From Linepithema humile (lineage: Eukaryota > Arthropoda > Insecta > Hymenoptera > Formicidae), in contig NC_090130.1 of assembly GCF_040581485.1 (NCBI RefSeq), positions 3,534,001 through 3,598,000 of the forward strand: a DNA stretch of 64,000 nucleotides, written 5' to 3'. How positions within the stretch are numbered: the first letter of the stretch is position 1; each line of letters opens with the position of its first letter. Both the position numbers and the translations under genes were made by a program. Below, one piece after another: positions 49,141 through 61,419 of the stretch. The notes under the pieces are model-generated. The model was not told the DNA's origin. It worked only from the letters and a program-made list of their open reading frames with translations, and did no database searches.

Positions 49141-52100
49141 AATGTGCATTCCTCCTCCTCAAATATTACAATATTAATAACTAAATAGCAAAAAACGACA
49201 GTTGAAAAATACCAAATAACAGTGGAAAATGAAAACAAGAGTTAAAATGCTCTTAATTACGAAATGCTAATTACTGATTAATAATAAACATTTAATTATT
49301 TTTTGTCAAAAATATATAATCTATATAAAATAACATAATTATTTAATAAGTTCTTTATTGCCACAAATTGTGTTGCCGGCAGTTTAATGAAAATTTAATA
49401 TCGGAAAACATTTTGTGCGTTAAGTACAAAATGTACCTACCTACTACCCTTCTTCTGTTATATATACCCGGAAAATATTACGCTATCATCAAAAAGCGTT
49501 CGTGATGAATAATCATTTGCACCGAGTGTTATTTTCGAAATATCAAGAACAACAGGTGGACACGGTATCCGATTTAACGCTATAATCATTTTAGCTGAGT
49601 AGAAAAGCGAATAAATGGATTTCATTATTTTACATTGTTAGCATATTTATTACGTCTGCGTATATGTGCATAAAGTGTATCGCGTACCCGGTTTCGAAAT
49701 ATGTAATCTTAATGTAGCGTTATATATGTATATCCGGCTTTAAATGAATATTAAACGGCGCTGTTGGTCGAAAATGAAATAATGGAATTTGTTCACTCGA
49801 TTTAGCGCAAATAATGCCAACGCGATAAGCAGAGCAGGCCGTTTATGAAACTGATGAATCGATTTCACAGTGAAATTCGAATAAAAATCCGATTGACAGT
49901 TACGTGGGAAAAAAAAGAATGAGCAAGATCGGAAGCATTTTCTAAGCGATATTCAAAAAATCACTCATGCATTACCGTAAAATTATTGAAAATTAAATCC
50001 GGTATACATTCGATGCACGTATCGGTATATAAAGACAAATTACCGCGACGAAGCTTGGAGCTGCGGAAACGCTTGTCAGCTTTTTCGTCATGGAAACCAC
50101 CATTAAAATTAATCTGTGTTTTACCTACTTTTATTTTGATCATTTCTAACAAGTATCGCTTCTTCTTTGAAGCACGTTGTTTTATGTATGGTACAATATA
50201 TGCATATATTTCCATATGCGTACACTGTGTCATACATAAAAATGGATTATGTATAAAGAGAGAGACACGGAAAATTAGTTCTTTCGTTACGGTCAAGATT
50301 AACAGAACAGTCCATAAAAGAAATGCTGCTCCTTTCTTTGTTATGTTATTCGTGTCTTGAAAAATTATCATATTTTTTTGTGTGTATACGCAATTACATT
50401 CTTTTTAATTAGCATATATATTTTGCTGAGAAAATTTCGTCAAATATTTGGAGAAATAATTTCGGAATTACAATTTTTTTCTTCAATTTTTCCCTCCATT
50501 TTGTTAACGTATATTTTACATTTCGACGATTTTACGTAACTTGGAATTCCATATACAAAGCCGCAGGCCAAATCTGTTAACTCATCGCGGTTTGCTGAAT
50601 GAGAATGTTGCCTGCGAGCATATGCCGTCTAAACAATTCCAAGTATTGCGCTATGCTGTCTTTGTTTTCCTTGGCAACACGGTGGATCACGATATTCCGC
50701 GTTGTGCCCAAACTGTGCAGCTGGACTCGATAATGGCGTAACAAAATTTCTGCATAGGTTCGGTGCGCACGACCGGGAGTCACGGTGCGTTGCACCTACA
50801 CGCACACGCGCTAGTACGCCCTTGTTGCCCCGATGGTATTGTAAGCGAATATATGCTCGAAGCAATTTCCTATCTGCCTTCCTGTGCCCCCTTCTATCCC
50901 TCCGCGCCATTTCTCCCAACGTTCCGTTCCCCGCGTACGGCGACCACCGATATCGCTCCGTTCGTCCCGATCGGTTGTGTTTCGACTTAATTGCTTCTCG
51001 TAGGATATTATTGTTGCTACGAAAATACGCACGAGTCGTCGACACATGGCTACGTTTTTCGTGATCTCGTTTAGGATAAGCTGGAAATATTGTCTCTCAA
51101 AACGTGTCTTTAAAGAAAAAGAAGGCATGAAAATCGATCGATTATGGATAGAGATTAAAAGATATACATATGTAAAGCATTCTCTCGTTTAAGTAGATTG
51201 CAATTTGTTAAAGGTGAATTAGATTTCTCTTTATTTTTTTTTTTATTTGCAATATATTTGTGAGATATACAGTCGGTTGAAAAATGTGCAGGTTAACACA
51301 ATAAGTAAGGAAAAGTGATCATACTAACAAATTTCCGTCTCTCTAATTTCCATTCCTCTAATTTCGTATACAGTATGTATTGTGCGCATATGCAATTTTA
51401 TATTATATATTGCTGGAAATTTAAATTTTGATAGAAGTGCGGAATAAAAATCTGATAGATCATATAGGTCATAGGTCAAGCGAAATGAAATTGGCGTAAT
51501 CAATGGTACTGGAAAAAAAGTATTGAATTTTAGATACTAAAGTATAAATCTTGAAAACAAATAAATAAAACAAGAAGGGAAAAATGAAATAAAAAAAAAG
51601 TTATTAACAATTTTCGTGGAACCAATACGCGAAAGTTTTTATCCCACATTTTTGTATCTCTTTTTTACATTTAACCGCCACAGTGTTTTTTCATGCGTCA
51701 GGAAACTCGGAAACTCTTCGGGGAAGAAGCAGAATTCCATCACGTATATCGAAAATTCTAAAAATAGATTGCTAACTTTATAGAGATGTCAAAGTTGGAA
51801 TATAAGAGCGTTGCGCCAGTAGCAAATTGCATTAGTGATTTGCAGACACGGTTCGGTTTAGCAGGGAGCACCGCGAATATGGCGCGAAAGAGGGAAAGCG
51901 TGTCAACGCGCCATGGGGAACATTTTATCGATTTATCCATTATCCGTTGAGTGATCTAACACGACGTCCGTCCATTCGTTAGCGCGGGCCAACCTTCGCG
52001 ATTAATTCCGATATCTCGCCTGACAAAACCAGCTTCAATTAAAAGCTGTCGCCGGCGTTTTAGTTACGCCACGCGGTTGTCTGAAAATTCTGTTACATGT

Positions 52101-53050
52101 ACCCGTTACGTGCAAGTTAGCAGCTGTCCGTTATACACGGCGTTTCTAAAAAGTTTCCAGACTGAGGAAACACTAGAAAACCAATTGAACAACTAATTGA
52201 ATATTGTAAAAAAAACATCGGACGTTTTTATGTCTTTCGTACTGCAGCCGTACTGTGGCGCTCGATTCTTGAAAATACACGGGATAATAAAATTTCCGTT
52301 ACACATTGCCGCCCGTAGCTTAAAGCGAATGTGTATTACAAAATCCAAGTGTATCGCTCTCGCATACCGGCGCTCCTCATAGCGCTGAATCTTTCATCTT
52401 CCGCACACATACATAACGGATATACGCTTGTACGGAACATTTTTATTTTCTTCTCGCGTGTCGCTCGAAGTCCCGCGCGCGCCCGCGCGCGCTGGCGCCG
52501 CAATCAGATTAGTAGTCGCGAATCAGGCGGGATTCGCTATCGATACATACATCTGTACGCGCCGCTAGAATTTATCAAATGCAAATTAAGAATTCACCGG
52601 ACAGAAGCTCGAGGCGTGAAATAATTTAGCGTGATATCTGGCGTGTTACACCAGCGTTACGTAGCGCTATTGGAGGCGCCGCGCGTATCTGAAAACAGGC
52701 ATGTTACATCGGTAATCGCGCACGGCGTTCGGTACAGAGCTGTCTCTTTCTCCGTCATTTCGCCTCTCTTTCTCTCTCACTCCAGCCGAGGGACGATCGA
52801 TAAACTAGGCGGACAGAATCACCGAGTCCGCACTATTCTCCGACCGATGTGTGCGTGAAACGAGCCGCGTCGTTTGGCACGACCGCGCGAAACCTAATGT
52901 CGCTCTTACACCGCGCAATTCAACCTGCCAACGCTACTCGGTTCTCGTAACGAAGCGAGGAAGGGCTCTTCGTGTTTTTGTATTCACAATTTTACCCTCC
53001 ATTCAGTCAGTCAACCATCAAACGCGAATGAAAAAGGCAAGTCCGAGCTA
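49141..53050. other. AT-rich DNA with CpG-rich islands
   Basis: AT-rich DNA at 49141-50530 includes a perfect 9-bp hairpin, ACATTTTGT with ACAAAATGT, near 49409-49435. A CpG-rich island lies at 50540-51060, AT-rich DNA to 51760, then moderately CpG-rich DNA to 53050. A single TIR-like end lies at 51270 (CAGTCGGTTGAAAAATG after TA) and another at 52131 (TATACACGGCGTTTC). No gene is supported. Confidence 0.5.
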
Positions 53051-53756
53051 TTTATGAGATTTCAAAAAACGCAAGTTACAAATTTACGCTTGTTACTTTG
53101 AAAACAGAAAATGAAATTTCTTTATGGAAAATTATCCATTTTTTATCCGCGTCTATTCAAGTATGTATTAAAAAATTCAAATTCTGAAAGCCCATCTTTT
53201 GCAAGTTCATAAATAATTTCCAATTGTTGGTCGTCTATTTTTTATTTTTATTTGCGTGTGATGTGAAGATTATTTGAACAAAAATCACTTTTTGGAGACG
53301 TGCAAAAATATTAAAGAAAAAAATCAAGACTTAATTAAATTGAGCAAAAAACGTTTAATTAACATTGGTGGAAAAGGTAATCTTATGACTATTAGAAGCA
53401 ATTTTCAATTCCAGTGATAAAAGTGACTCGTTAGTTTCTGTTCATTGCTCACGCTTTGTCAACAAAGAGATACTGGTCAAACATTTTTAATATTTTATAC
53501 GTTCATGTTTTCGAAATTGTTTCAGTTTTGCATCTTTGAAATATTGAAGTGGAACAAAGTGAGAGTCCGAATGTATATGTGTAACAAACTCTGCAAATTC
53601 AAACTTTTTGCGGAAACGCAGTTCTGTAAAAATATAGCTAAAAAAGCGTTTTGTAAATTGGCTAAATTGACAAAGAGCTTGAAATATCAATAATATACAC
53701 CATTGTAAGCACTCATCTCGTTTTGAAACCGGATGTTCTTACCGAAGCAAGCAGCG

Positions 53757-53780
53757 ATATATATATGTGTGTGTGTGTAT
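53757..53780. repeat. (AT)n(GT)n compound microsatellite
   Basis: A short AT run followed by seven GT units. Confidence 0.9.
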
Positions 53781-55698
53781 AGATAAACAGGCGAAAAGGT
53801 ATTCGCGAATAGGTGTGAAAGTAGGCAGTAGAGATTAAGACGTCGAACCTTCAGCACGTGCCATAAGAGTAACCCAAGTTGAAGGTCAAATAAATCGGAA
53901 CGTGTCCCTTCACTATGTGCAAGCGCGTTGACTTTTTTATTGACCGTCCTAACTAAACGGATTATCGCTCCCCTGTGTAACCGAAGGAGTAACACTCGGT
54001 GAGTTCATTCGTCTGGGTCGTTTGATTGCCGGGTTTTGCCGTGAATTAAAAGACATCTGTGCGTAAGCCACATTTGTAAAAATCTTGAAAACGGAAAAAA
54101 AATTAAGAGACCTTGCTTGTTATGTTCTTTAAAAGTCAAGCGCCGGTGGTAGTACTTTATATATAAAAAAAGAAACAAGCTCTAAAATAAGAGAAATATT
54201 TGTCACTATCTTTAACAGCTTCTGAAACAAGCAACTCGTAACATTTTATGTGAGATATCCGCGCGAAGTCAGTCCGTGGCACTTACTTCAATACTTCAGC
54301 TAAAGGAACGTGCTGAATCTTTTAAAGCTTTGAAAGCTTAGTTTTCTGTCTTATTCGGTTTTCAGATCCATGTAATTTTGTACAAGTTTACCGAACGGAC
54401 CTTATCTTTCCATATTATATATATTTTTCATCTCTTAATATGTGGTATTAGCGGCATAAAATTTTCATCAAATTTAGAAAAATCGTAAGTGAGAGATGCA
54501 TGAGATATGTCGGATATTAATGCAGGAATATTAAAACGGATGCGGTGTTCTTTTAATCAAAGATTAATTCTACATCTGTAAAATGTAAATGATAATGATA
54601 AAATTTGTTCTCTCGCAACGCCGACTGGTTTTTTTCTCTTGTTAATTTTTAAATTTGGAAAAATGTGAAATGCGTAAAAATTTTAAAATAATTTTACGAA
54701 TTTTACTCATCGCTATCAATAACAGACTGAAAACAATGTTATTTATCGAGAACTTAAACAACTGATGCACTTCCGAATCAAAGTTGGACGTGGAGTATAA
54801 TCTAAATTAGCGTCGTACAAAAATATATTTATACGGTGCACTCTCGATTATCCATACTCGGTTTATCCTGTTTACGGATTATCCGCGTTATGATAAATTG
54901 CTAATGACTAATGATGAAGATGAGAAATAACGTGCTGCAACAAAATGATTCATTACTAAATCCCAGAGGTGAACGAAAATCGCGAACTATTTATGTAAAC
55001 GTATTAAACTCCCCCACTCGCGCGCGTATATATGTATTATGCATATCACGAATAAATTACAGTTGTACGGTAATATTTGTTTGTGCCTCAATAAAGTACA
55101 GCATGTGCTTTGGATTGCCCGTGTTTCTCGATTATCCGTGCCAGCCTCCTCCCAATTGCCCTGGATATAACGGACAATATACTGTACATGTGTATCTGCA
55201 TATAAACAAATCATATTTTTAATACATCTCTCACTGTGATTAAAATTTTTCCGTGAAATTAGTAAATAAAGAACGCTGATATATTAAATCGTATTTTCGA
55301 TTTCGTATTTCTTATGTGAAATTTTCCATTTTTTTTTTTTATTCGATTTTTATTACATTAATGCATATCAATTATTCATCGATGAAAAACAATTCATTTT
55401 TCGATCTAAATTTTACATCATGTTTTTTGATGAATATTTGATCTCTGTCGCATATACATACAATTTATATAAATATATTCGAGTATATTGGAGGACAGAT
55501 TCTGTATTTTAATATTGGACATTAAATTTATTAATTGTAATACATAACGCTAAGTTATATAGAAAAACATGTAAGCACATTTAGATAAATATTTTAATCC
55601 CTAAAAGTACGATAAAAACGAAAGGGGTAGATATTCTCTTTGTATTAGCAGAAAGTGTGATAGAAACACGCTAGCTTGCGATAATTATATAAATTTCG

Positions 55699-55700
<2 letters not shown>

Positions 55701-55730
<30 letters not shown>
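55701..55730. repeat. (TC)n microsatellite
   Basis: Fifteen perfect TC units followed by TATCTCTC. Confidence 0.96.
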
Positions 55731-55738
<8 letters not shown>

Positions 55739-55900
55739 ATTCTCTTATCGACTTCTTTTAAACAGTACATATCGACACTCACTGACAAGCTTAAAAAGAA
55801 AAACCGTGCACGCGATAAGGCCGTCAACATAAGTTTTCCTATACAAACTTATTCGTTCGGAAAAATTTTGAGAAAGAACGTAATGTCAATATATACGTGT

Positions 55901-55938
55901 GTATATATGTGTGCGCGCGCGCGCGTACACACACACAT
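55901..55938. repeat. compound (GT)(GC)(AC) repeat
   Basis: GTGT, a TATA segment, (GC)n and (AC)n follow each other over about 38 bp. The GT and AC arms make it partly self-complementary. Confidence 0.9.
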
Positions 55939-55939
55939 G

Positions 55940-57550
55940 TAAACATATAGGAAGGAGGGGGAGCTGTCGAGTGAACCTGTACGAGAAATCCTCGGAGGGC
56001 ATATACGGCCCGTTATCAGCGGCACGGATAAGCTCGTACGGAGTCGACCGTTCGAGGCAAGATCGTGGAAAAAGAGCGGCATCGCCCGAAGGGCGATGGT
56101 TTTTCCGATGGGGGAAAAAGTGGAGTGACCCCGTGGCTCGATTGGGAATACGCACACATCCGGCGCGCCGAAGATGTTCGGTCGGGGAGAAAGAGAGCAG
56201 CCGGTCGCCACTTTCCGGTAGCAAGCACAGCCGCACACTATTCCGGGCACTCTATTCATTTTTCTCATTAAGCAAATCTCGGGAGGAGAAAACGAGTTCG
56301 CGCGCGCGGATAGAACTTTAGACGATAAGCCCGATGAACACGCGGAAACTGCGCCGCCGCATCCTCCCCCCCGCCGTTCCCTTTTACATCGAATCGCTTA
56401 ATCTTTCTTCGAAAGTCCGCGTTTCCCTCTAGCTCTCGTACTAACGCGTGTTTTTAAACGCCACGGCAGGCGCTGACTTAGGATCTCAATATCGCATAGG
56501 CTCATCGCATTACGTATGGCTTTATAAATAAGAATGAACGTATTAGTATGCGTACAGTATAACGTCGTGGGATCAGCGATATCTTCACCGTATATGCGCT
56601 TCTTATCGATTCACTGTTCCCCGAATGTCGTTGAATTCAGAATCCTCCAAATATCGTCGATTTCCGACATTTAAATGTACGTACGGAAAGCGTAAGCAAA
56701 GTAGAATGTAATTAAACGCGGGAATTTAATATCTCCTTTGTGCTTTCAATTTATTAATTTGGAAAAAGGATGCAAATAATTTATTTGTATGTATTCATTC
56801 ATTAATATGATGCGGACTCTTTGTAAATTCAACTGTTTTATAAAAGGTGAGGTCCTGTGATAAAGTGGTTTTTATAATAGTATGACGGCGTTTTATGAAA
56901 AAGGCAAATTTACAAAGAGAGCCTGCGACATATATATATATATATACATACATAGAATATAATATATATTTATTAATAAATTTTTCAGAGATTGCTTTGT
57001 GCGAAAAAAATTTCAAAAATTTTAGAATTATAATATTCCGCGAGTACAGGTTAGCTTTAAAGAGAATAGCATTATGATTTTATCCGGGTAATTAATCCGA
57101 AATCTTCATTTTCATAATTAATCTTCTTGCAGCTTCCGTCTAACGACGTTTTTAGAACCATCAATTTTTTTCCTCCCTCGTTGACTTTTGATTCCGGCGT
57201 TATATGACTTTTCGGTGCTTCGCACGTCCGCGCGCATAATTCCGCCGCGAGCCTTTGCGGTGAGCAAACCGAACGCCGCCCGGTATCGATTTCAGTTTTA
57301 CGGAATGGAACGTAGTGGCGGACGCCGCTTCAATCGCGCTCGGGGCCGATTTCAATCGAGTCGATCCGAACCACTGATTAAAACGATCGTAGACACGCCA
57401 AACCGGCCGGGGAGTGTATATACCGGCGGATTCGGATGTATCTCGGCGAGCCAACTATCTCGTCAATGAGATAAAGCTCGAATGGATTAAAGGAAGAGCC
57501 GTCGCGCGAATGTGGTGCTATCGGACGAAGAGATTGCGGGTCAGGAATAG
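55940..57550. other. CpG-rich then AT-rich then CpG-rich DNA
   Basis: A CpG-rich block at 55940-56500 has overlapping frames of about 140 codons on both strands and a strong hairpin at 56067-56106. AT-rich DNA follows to 57180 with a (TA)n run at 56930-56947. CpG-rich DNA follows from 57190. No gene is supported. Confidence 0.5.
56067..56106 (+). other. strong two-part hairpin
   Basis: CATCGCCC-GAA-GGGCGATG gives a perfect 8-bp stem with a three-base loop. Outside an asymmetric internal loop, GGAAAAA (56067-56073) pairs with TTTTTCC (56100-56106). The T-rich end makes it look like a bacterial terminator, but the context is eukaryotic. Function is unknown. Confidence 0.5.
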
Positions 57551-57554
57551 CGAC

Positions 57555-57594
57555 GGGGAGAGAAGGGGAGATAATAGGGGTTAGGGGGAGGGGG
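57555..57594 (+). other. G-quadruplex motif
   Basis: Five G-runs (4, 4, 4, 5 and 5 long) are separated by spacers of 6, 8, 3 and 1 bases. Any set using the last three runs plus one fits the rule, apart from the one eight-base loop. It lies about 190 bp before the long (CT)n tract. Confidence 0.7.
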
Positions 57595-57777
57595 TATGAT
57601 GCAGGAATCCGACTCGCGAATGCGTTTATCTCGATCCGCCGAGGTCGCGTTACATGTTCGCCGCTGAGAAGCATTTCATCAACGTCATTCGCCCGCAGCC
57701 TCCCATCCACCTCCCCCCTTGCCGTTCCTCGTCCCGCTACGCGTCCATCCCCTTTCGCCTTTTGTTCCATTCTTTTT

Positions 57778-57782
<5 letters not shown>

Positions 57783-57850
<68 letters not shown>
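57783..57850. repeat. long (TC)n microsatellite
   Basis: About thirty uninterrupted TC units followed by TTCTCTC. Frames over it on both strands contain S-L or R-E repeats, which are only its translation. Confidence 0.98.
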
Positions 57851-59862
57851 CCTCCCTCCAACTTGCTTTTCGTTCCGTATCTTTCACTGTTTGCGTCTCC
57901 ACACTCTCTTACTCTTCTTATTCTCTTTTCGTATCCTCTTTGTAGACAGTCTCTGTGCGATTTTGTTTTCCCTCCGCTGATCTCTTTTTGTTCCCGACGT
58001 TTCTACGTGCAGAGCGCGAATATTTCCTCGCCTTTGCTCGGTCGGCTTGGTATCGGAGCGGACGTGTTTCGTTTAAACGAGAGACGGTAGGTAGGAACGA
58101 CAGTGCTGTCGACGATGCTGTTTGTGACGATTCGTCGTCATCTCGAAAACGAACGTCGTACATCCTGTTGGGCAGACGAGCGACGCCTGCACTTCCCGAG
58201 TCTTTTCGGGCATCATAAATGATAGTTATCTGTTTTTATAGCGAGCCATTATAGCTTCACAACAAGTCGTTGAACACGAAACAAAGATCTCAGCTTTTAA
58301 ATCACTGCGACTAAAGAAAGTCGGGTGACAGCGTGATAACATTACGATGAATAAGAAACATTTAAATGTCTTAAAGTTAGTCACACTTTCTTTTATAATT
58401 TTATATTTTTTATTTCTGTTGTTTTCATTTTCTTTCTTCCGGAGAAAGAATAGAGATATCACATCTTTCAGTTAACTCTAGATGAATTAAATAATTCTGA
58501 TAAAATTGTAATTCAGAACTCAGCCAAAAAGGAGAGAGATGTATAATATCGAAAATTAAAAAAATGCGCGATGATTATTCTTTAAGATTGCCTTCAAATT
58601 AATCTTAGGAGCCGTGGTTAAAAAACATCCGATAACTCTGGGTCACCCGAAATATACATGTTTCGCATCGCGGGTCAAGTGCGATACGATCACGCCCATG
58701 GCTGCAATTTTTTCGGAAGTCGACGAACGAAATTTACTTTTGCCGGTGAATGCGCAATCCTTTTTTTCGCGATCTATGCTGAAGATAAGCTGAACTCACG
58801 AGTTCCGCTTGTCTAACAGGAAGATCGCATTCAGTGCGGGCACGAGATGAGAGTCGGGCGGCCGCATTTAGCGCTAAATGGGCAGTGAGAATGTCGACTG
58901 CTGAAGCATTTGCGTTTTTTTCGCACGACCAACAGTTGACATGATTATAATTGAAAGCGATACAATTCTCTTCTATTTCTCTTTCAAATTCTACTAGCGA
59001 ATCTATTGCGTCTGCGATTAATAATAATTATATTTGTAGAAATATCTGTTTATTTTTCCTGCGTAAAATTGTATCTTAAAACCGTGAAATTTTAATTTCC
59101 CTTTCCTGAAATGCTTTGTACAACTCGACTGCGGTTTGTGTATTAAAACAGTTTTATTCCACAGAAGGAGCGTGTCCTCGCGCGCATATCGCGCGATGAG
59201 AATAACATAATCGCGATAAGTCGCCGTGTAGTACAATTATTGCGGAATTAACCGTGTCTCAAGGGCGCGGCTTTACCAAATTACGCGGCGGCGCGATTAT
59301 TACAACATTAATTTCATTGTATGCTTCCTGTTGCAGGTCCAAAGGCGCGGAATAATTCGGAACAACGACTCGCCTCGCCTCGTCTGCAGAGGAAAACAAT
59401 AATCCCTCCCCGCCGTTATTAAACGACCGGCGAATAACACGCGGCTGCAATAAGCGAAATCGCCGACTCGGAAGGAAGGTAAGTACCAACGCGCCAAGTC
59501 GTCATCCCCTTTTTCCGCACACCCGCAGATTCCACGCCCGATCCTTTCCAACGATCATTTTCGAAAACGTATTTTCGTTCCGCGCCGCTTCGGCGGAGAA
59601 AATTTCCCGTGGAATTGCGCTCTTCTCTCTCCCCTGTTATCGTTCCCTTTACCTGCAAATTCGATGTTAGTTTTCCGTATCGGCAGTGTATGTAGAATAC
59701 GGCGCGTACTTGGAGAGAATACCTGAAATAGGATTACTTAAGCGGACTGCTTACTCGAACAATACAGGAGTTGGCAAAACATCGCGCGGAGTATTCGTCT
59801 GATTTCCGTTGTCTCTTGATAGTCGGCATTATTTCGGCGGTGGTTCTACTTAAATTGCCATC

Positions 59863-59882
59863 CGCGCGCGCGCGCGCGCGCG
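59863..59882. repeat. (CG)n tract
   Basis: Ten uninterrupted CG units. Confidence 0.95.
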
Positions 59883-60139
59883 GGTCGTAATTATGATTTA
59901 TACTCTTTCTCCGCTATCAACTCTCCAACAGTTGAGTCCATCCTACGGTTTATACATAATAGCGCGAGTTGTAATATACCGTTGCGGTGAGATAGTGCTC
60001 GAGACATTACTTCTGTGTCTATCATCTATCACGGTGCGCTGCACACGAACCAATTAATCTTGATTATACATTTGCATTCTGCACGACTGTTCGAGAAAGA
60101 ACAATTATTCGCTCTCTTTCGCGAACGAAATAACATTAT

Positions 60140-60141
<2 letters not shown>

Positions 60142-60170
<29 letters not shown>
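60142..60170 (+). repeat. poly-T run (29)
   Basis: Twenty-nine consecutive T, the longest homopolymer in the window. On the minus strand it would be a poly-A tail, but the upstream sequence there has no retroposon hallmarks I recognise. Confidence 0.97.
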
Positions 60171-61208
60171 CGCGTAATCGGTAAACCCGACTCGATATTT
60201 AAGGCAGCGGAAAAATATACGTTCGAAAATTACGACGACCGGGGGCCGGGCTCTTGTTTCGACGTCGAAATGCGCCAACCAAAGCTAAATTTTTCAAGCC
60301 ACTTGTGCGAACGCGATTTGCCTCTCTATCGGCGCAATTTTTGCAATACACTTTTGAATACCTCGCCATCGCTTACGCCCGGACTAGCCGAGCTTTTCAT
60401 CAAAACAGAATAGTAGTCGACATGAAAGGGCAAAAGAGACGGAAAGACAAAAAGAGAAAGAATAAATGGAGAGGCAACGTGTATGTTATCGAACGAATAC
60501 GTCGATGTGCCGAGGTAGAATCGACATTTCAACTACTACGCGTGAATTTTTATGCACCAGACGGAAATTTGGGCAGTTGATCTTGAAGCGGTTTCCGGGA
60601 AAATAAAAATTCAGATGATAGCGCATTTCGCGGAATAAATTACTCGCGATTTTGCTGGGGGTCGATAAACGAGTGAAGCGACACGCCTCGCGCAACGTAA
60701 ACCATCGCGTTTAAAAAAAAAAATGGAACAGATTAAAGGGAGAAGGCATTCGCATTACCAATGAATTACCTCCGAAAGTTCTGAAATATAATCCGAACGG
60801 ATGTGAAATGACATATGTCTCTAATTACTAGCGGGGTTCGACGGAAATTTTCGGTATATCTAACATTCGGATCTCTTCGCGCCGAATCGGATTCGATTCA
60901 AGTCCCGGACGGTCTATATATTCAGATAATACTGTGGATAATGGGTTACTTGCCATTACCCTACATTTCACATGACGGGGCTCGTCCGAGTCTTATCGTG
61001 AAATACAATAGAATTTTTATGCACGTGAACGAACCATATTGGACCATTGTCGTTCGCCTCGTAGAAACCGGAGAGCGGCCAAAAAGTAGCTGGACGCTGA
61101 ACCGTGTTAATAAAAGGGACAAAAATTTTAAACCGCATTTCCAGGGCCCGACGAGAGTTCGTCGTTATACGTTAGTAATTGTCTTCGAAGCTTTAAGACA
61201 TCGTCGAA

Positions 61209-61418
61209 AAAATTAGGTAATTAAGATGGCTGCCGCGGCGTCCCGCCGTACGCTTCGTGCCGCCGTCGTGCACTCGCCTTGGTCTTTTGCCTCTTTAGTC
61301 GGGACGAGGTTTTTACCACATCGGATGCCGCAACCGCTATGATATTGCATGTCGGCAGAATCTTGATGCCCTACGCGGCCGTATACGGGTAGGGCGATGT
61401 CCACTAGTACCTAATTTT
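61209..61418. repeat. weak inverted-repeat unit, CpG-rich core
   Basis: AAAATTAGGTA (61209-61219) and TACCTAATTTT (61408-61418) are perfect 11-bp inverted copies bounding 210 bp of CpG-rich DNA set in AT-richer flanks. Inside, GCCCTAC (61368-61374) and GTAGGGC (61389-61395) form a 7-bp stem. The plus strand holds a 38-codon frame at 61226-61342 (MAAAASRRTLRAAVV...) starting in a good AAGATGG context. An 11-bp pair alone is expected several times by chance; the abrupt composition change is the extra hint of an insertion. Confidence 0.25.
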
Positions 61419-61419
61419 A

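Larger units (their letters stand above)
53051..55890. other. AT-rich non-coding stretch
   Basis: Almost 3 kb of AT-rich DNA. Short open frames at 53445-53693 and 54911-55222 show no recognisable domain. Only simple repeats (53757 and 55701) stand out. Confidence 0.55.
57855..61200. other. mixed non-coding DNA
   Basis: CpG-rich DNA to 58220, AT-rich to about 58600, mixed to 59200, CpG-rich to about 60050, then mixed. The plus-strand frames at 60015-60413 (translating the T29 run) and 60815-61216 have no recognisable domain. Confidence 0.5.

Noticed and set aside
60815..60925. Possible tRNA, because of GATTCAAGTCCC near 60897
   Set aside because: No matching A box or cloverleaf arms could be placed upstream.
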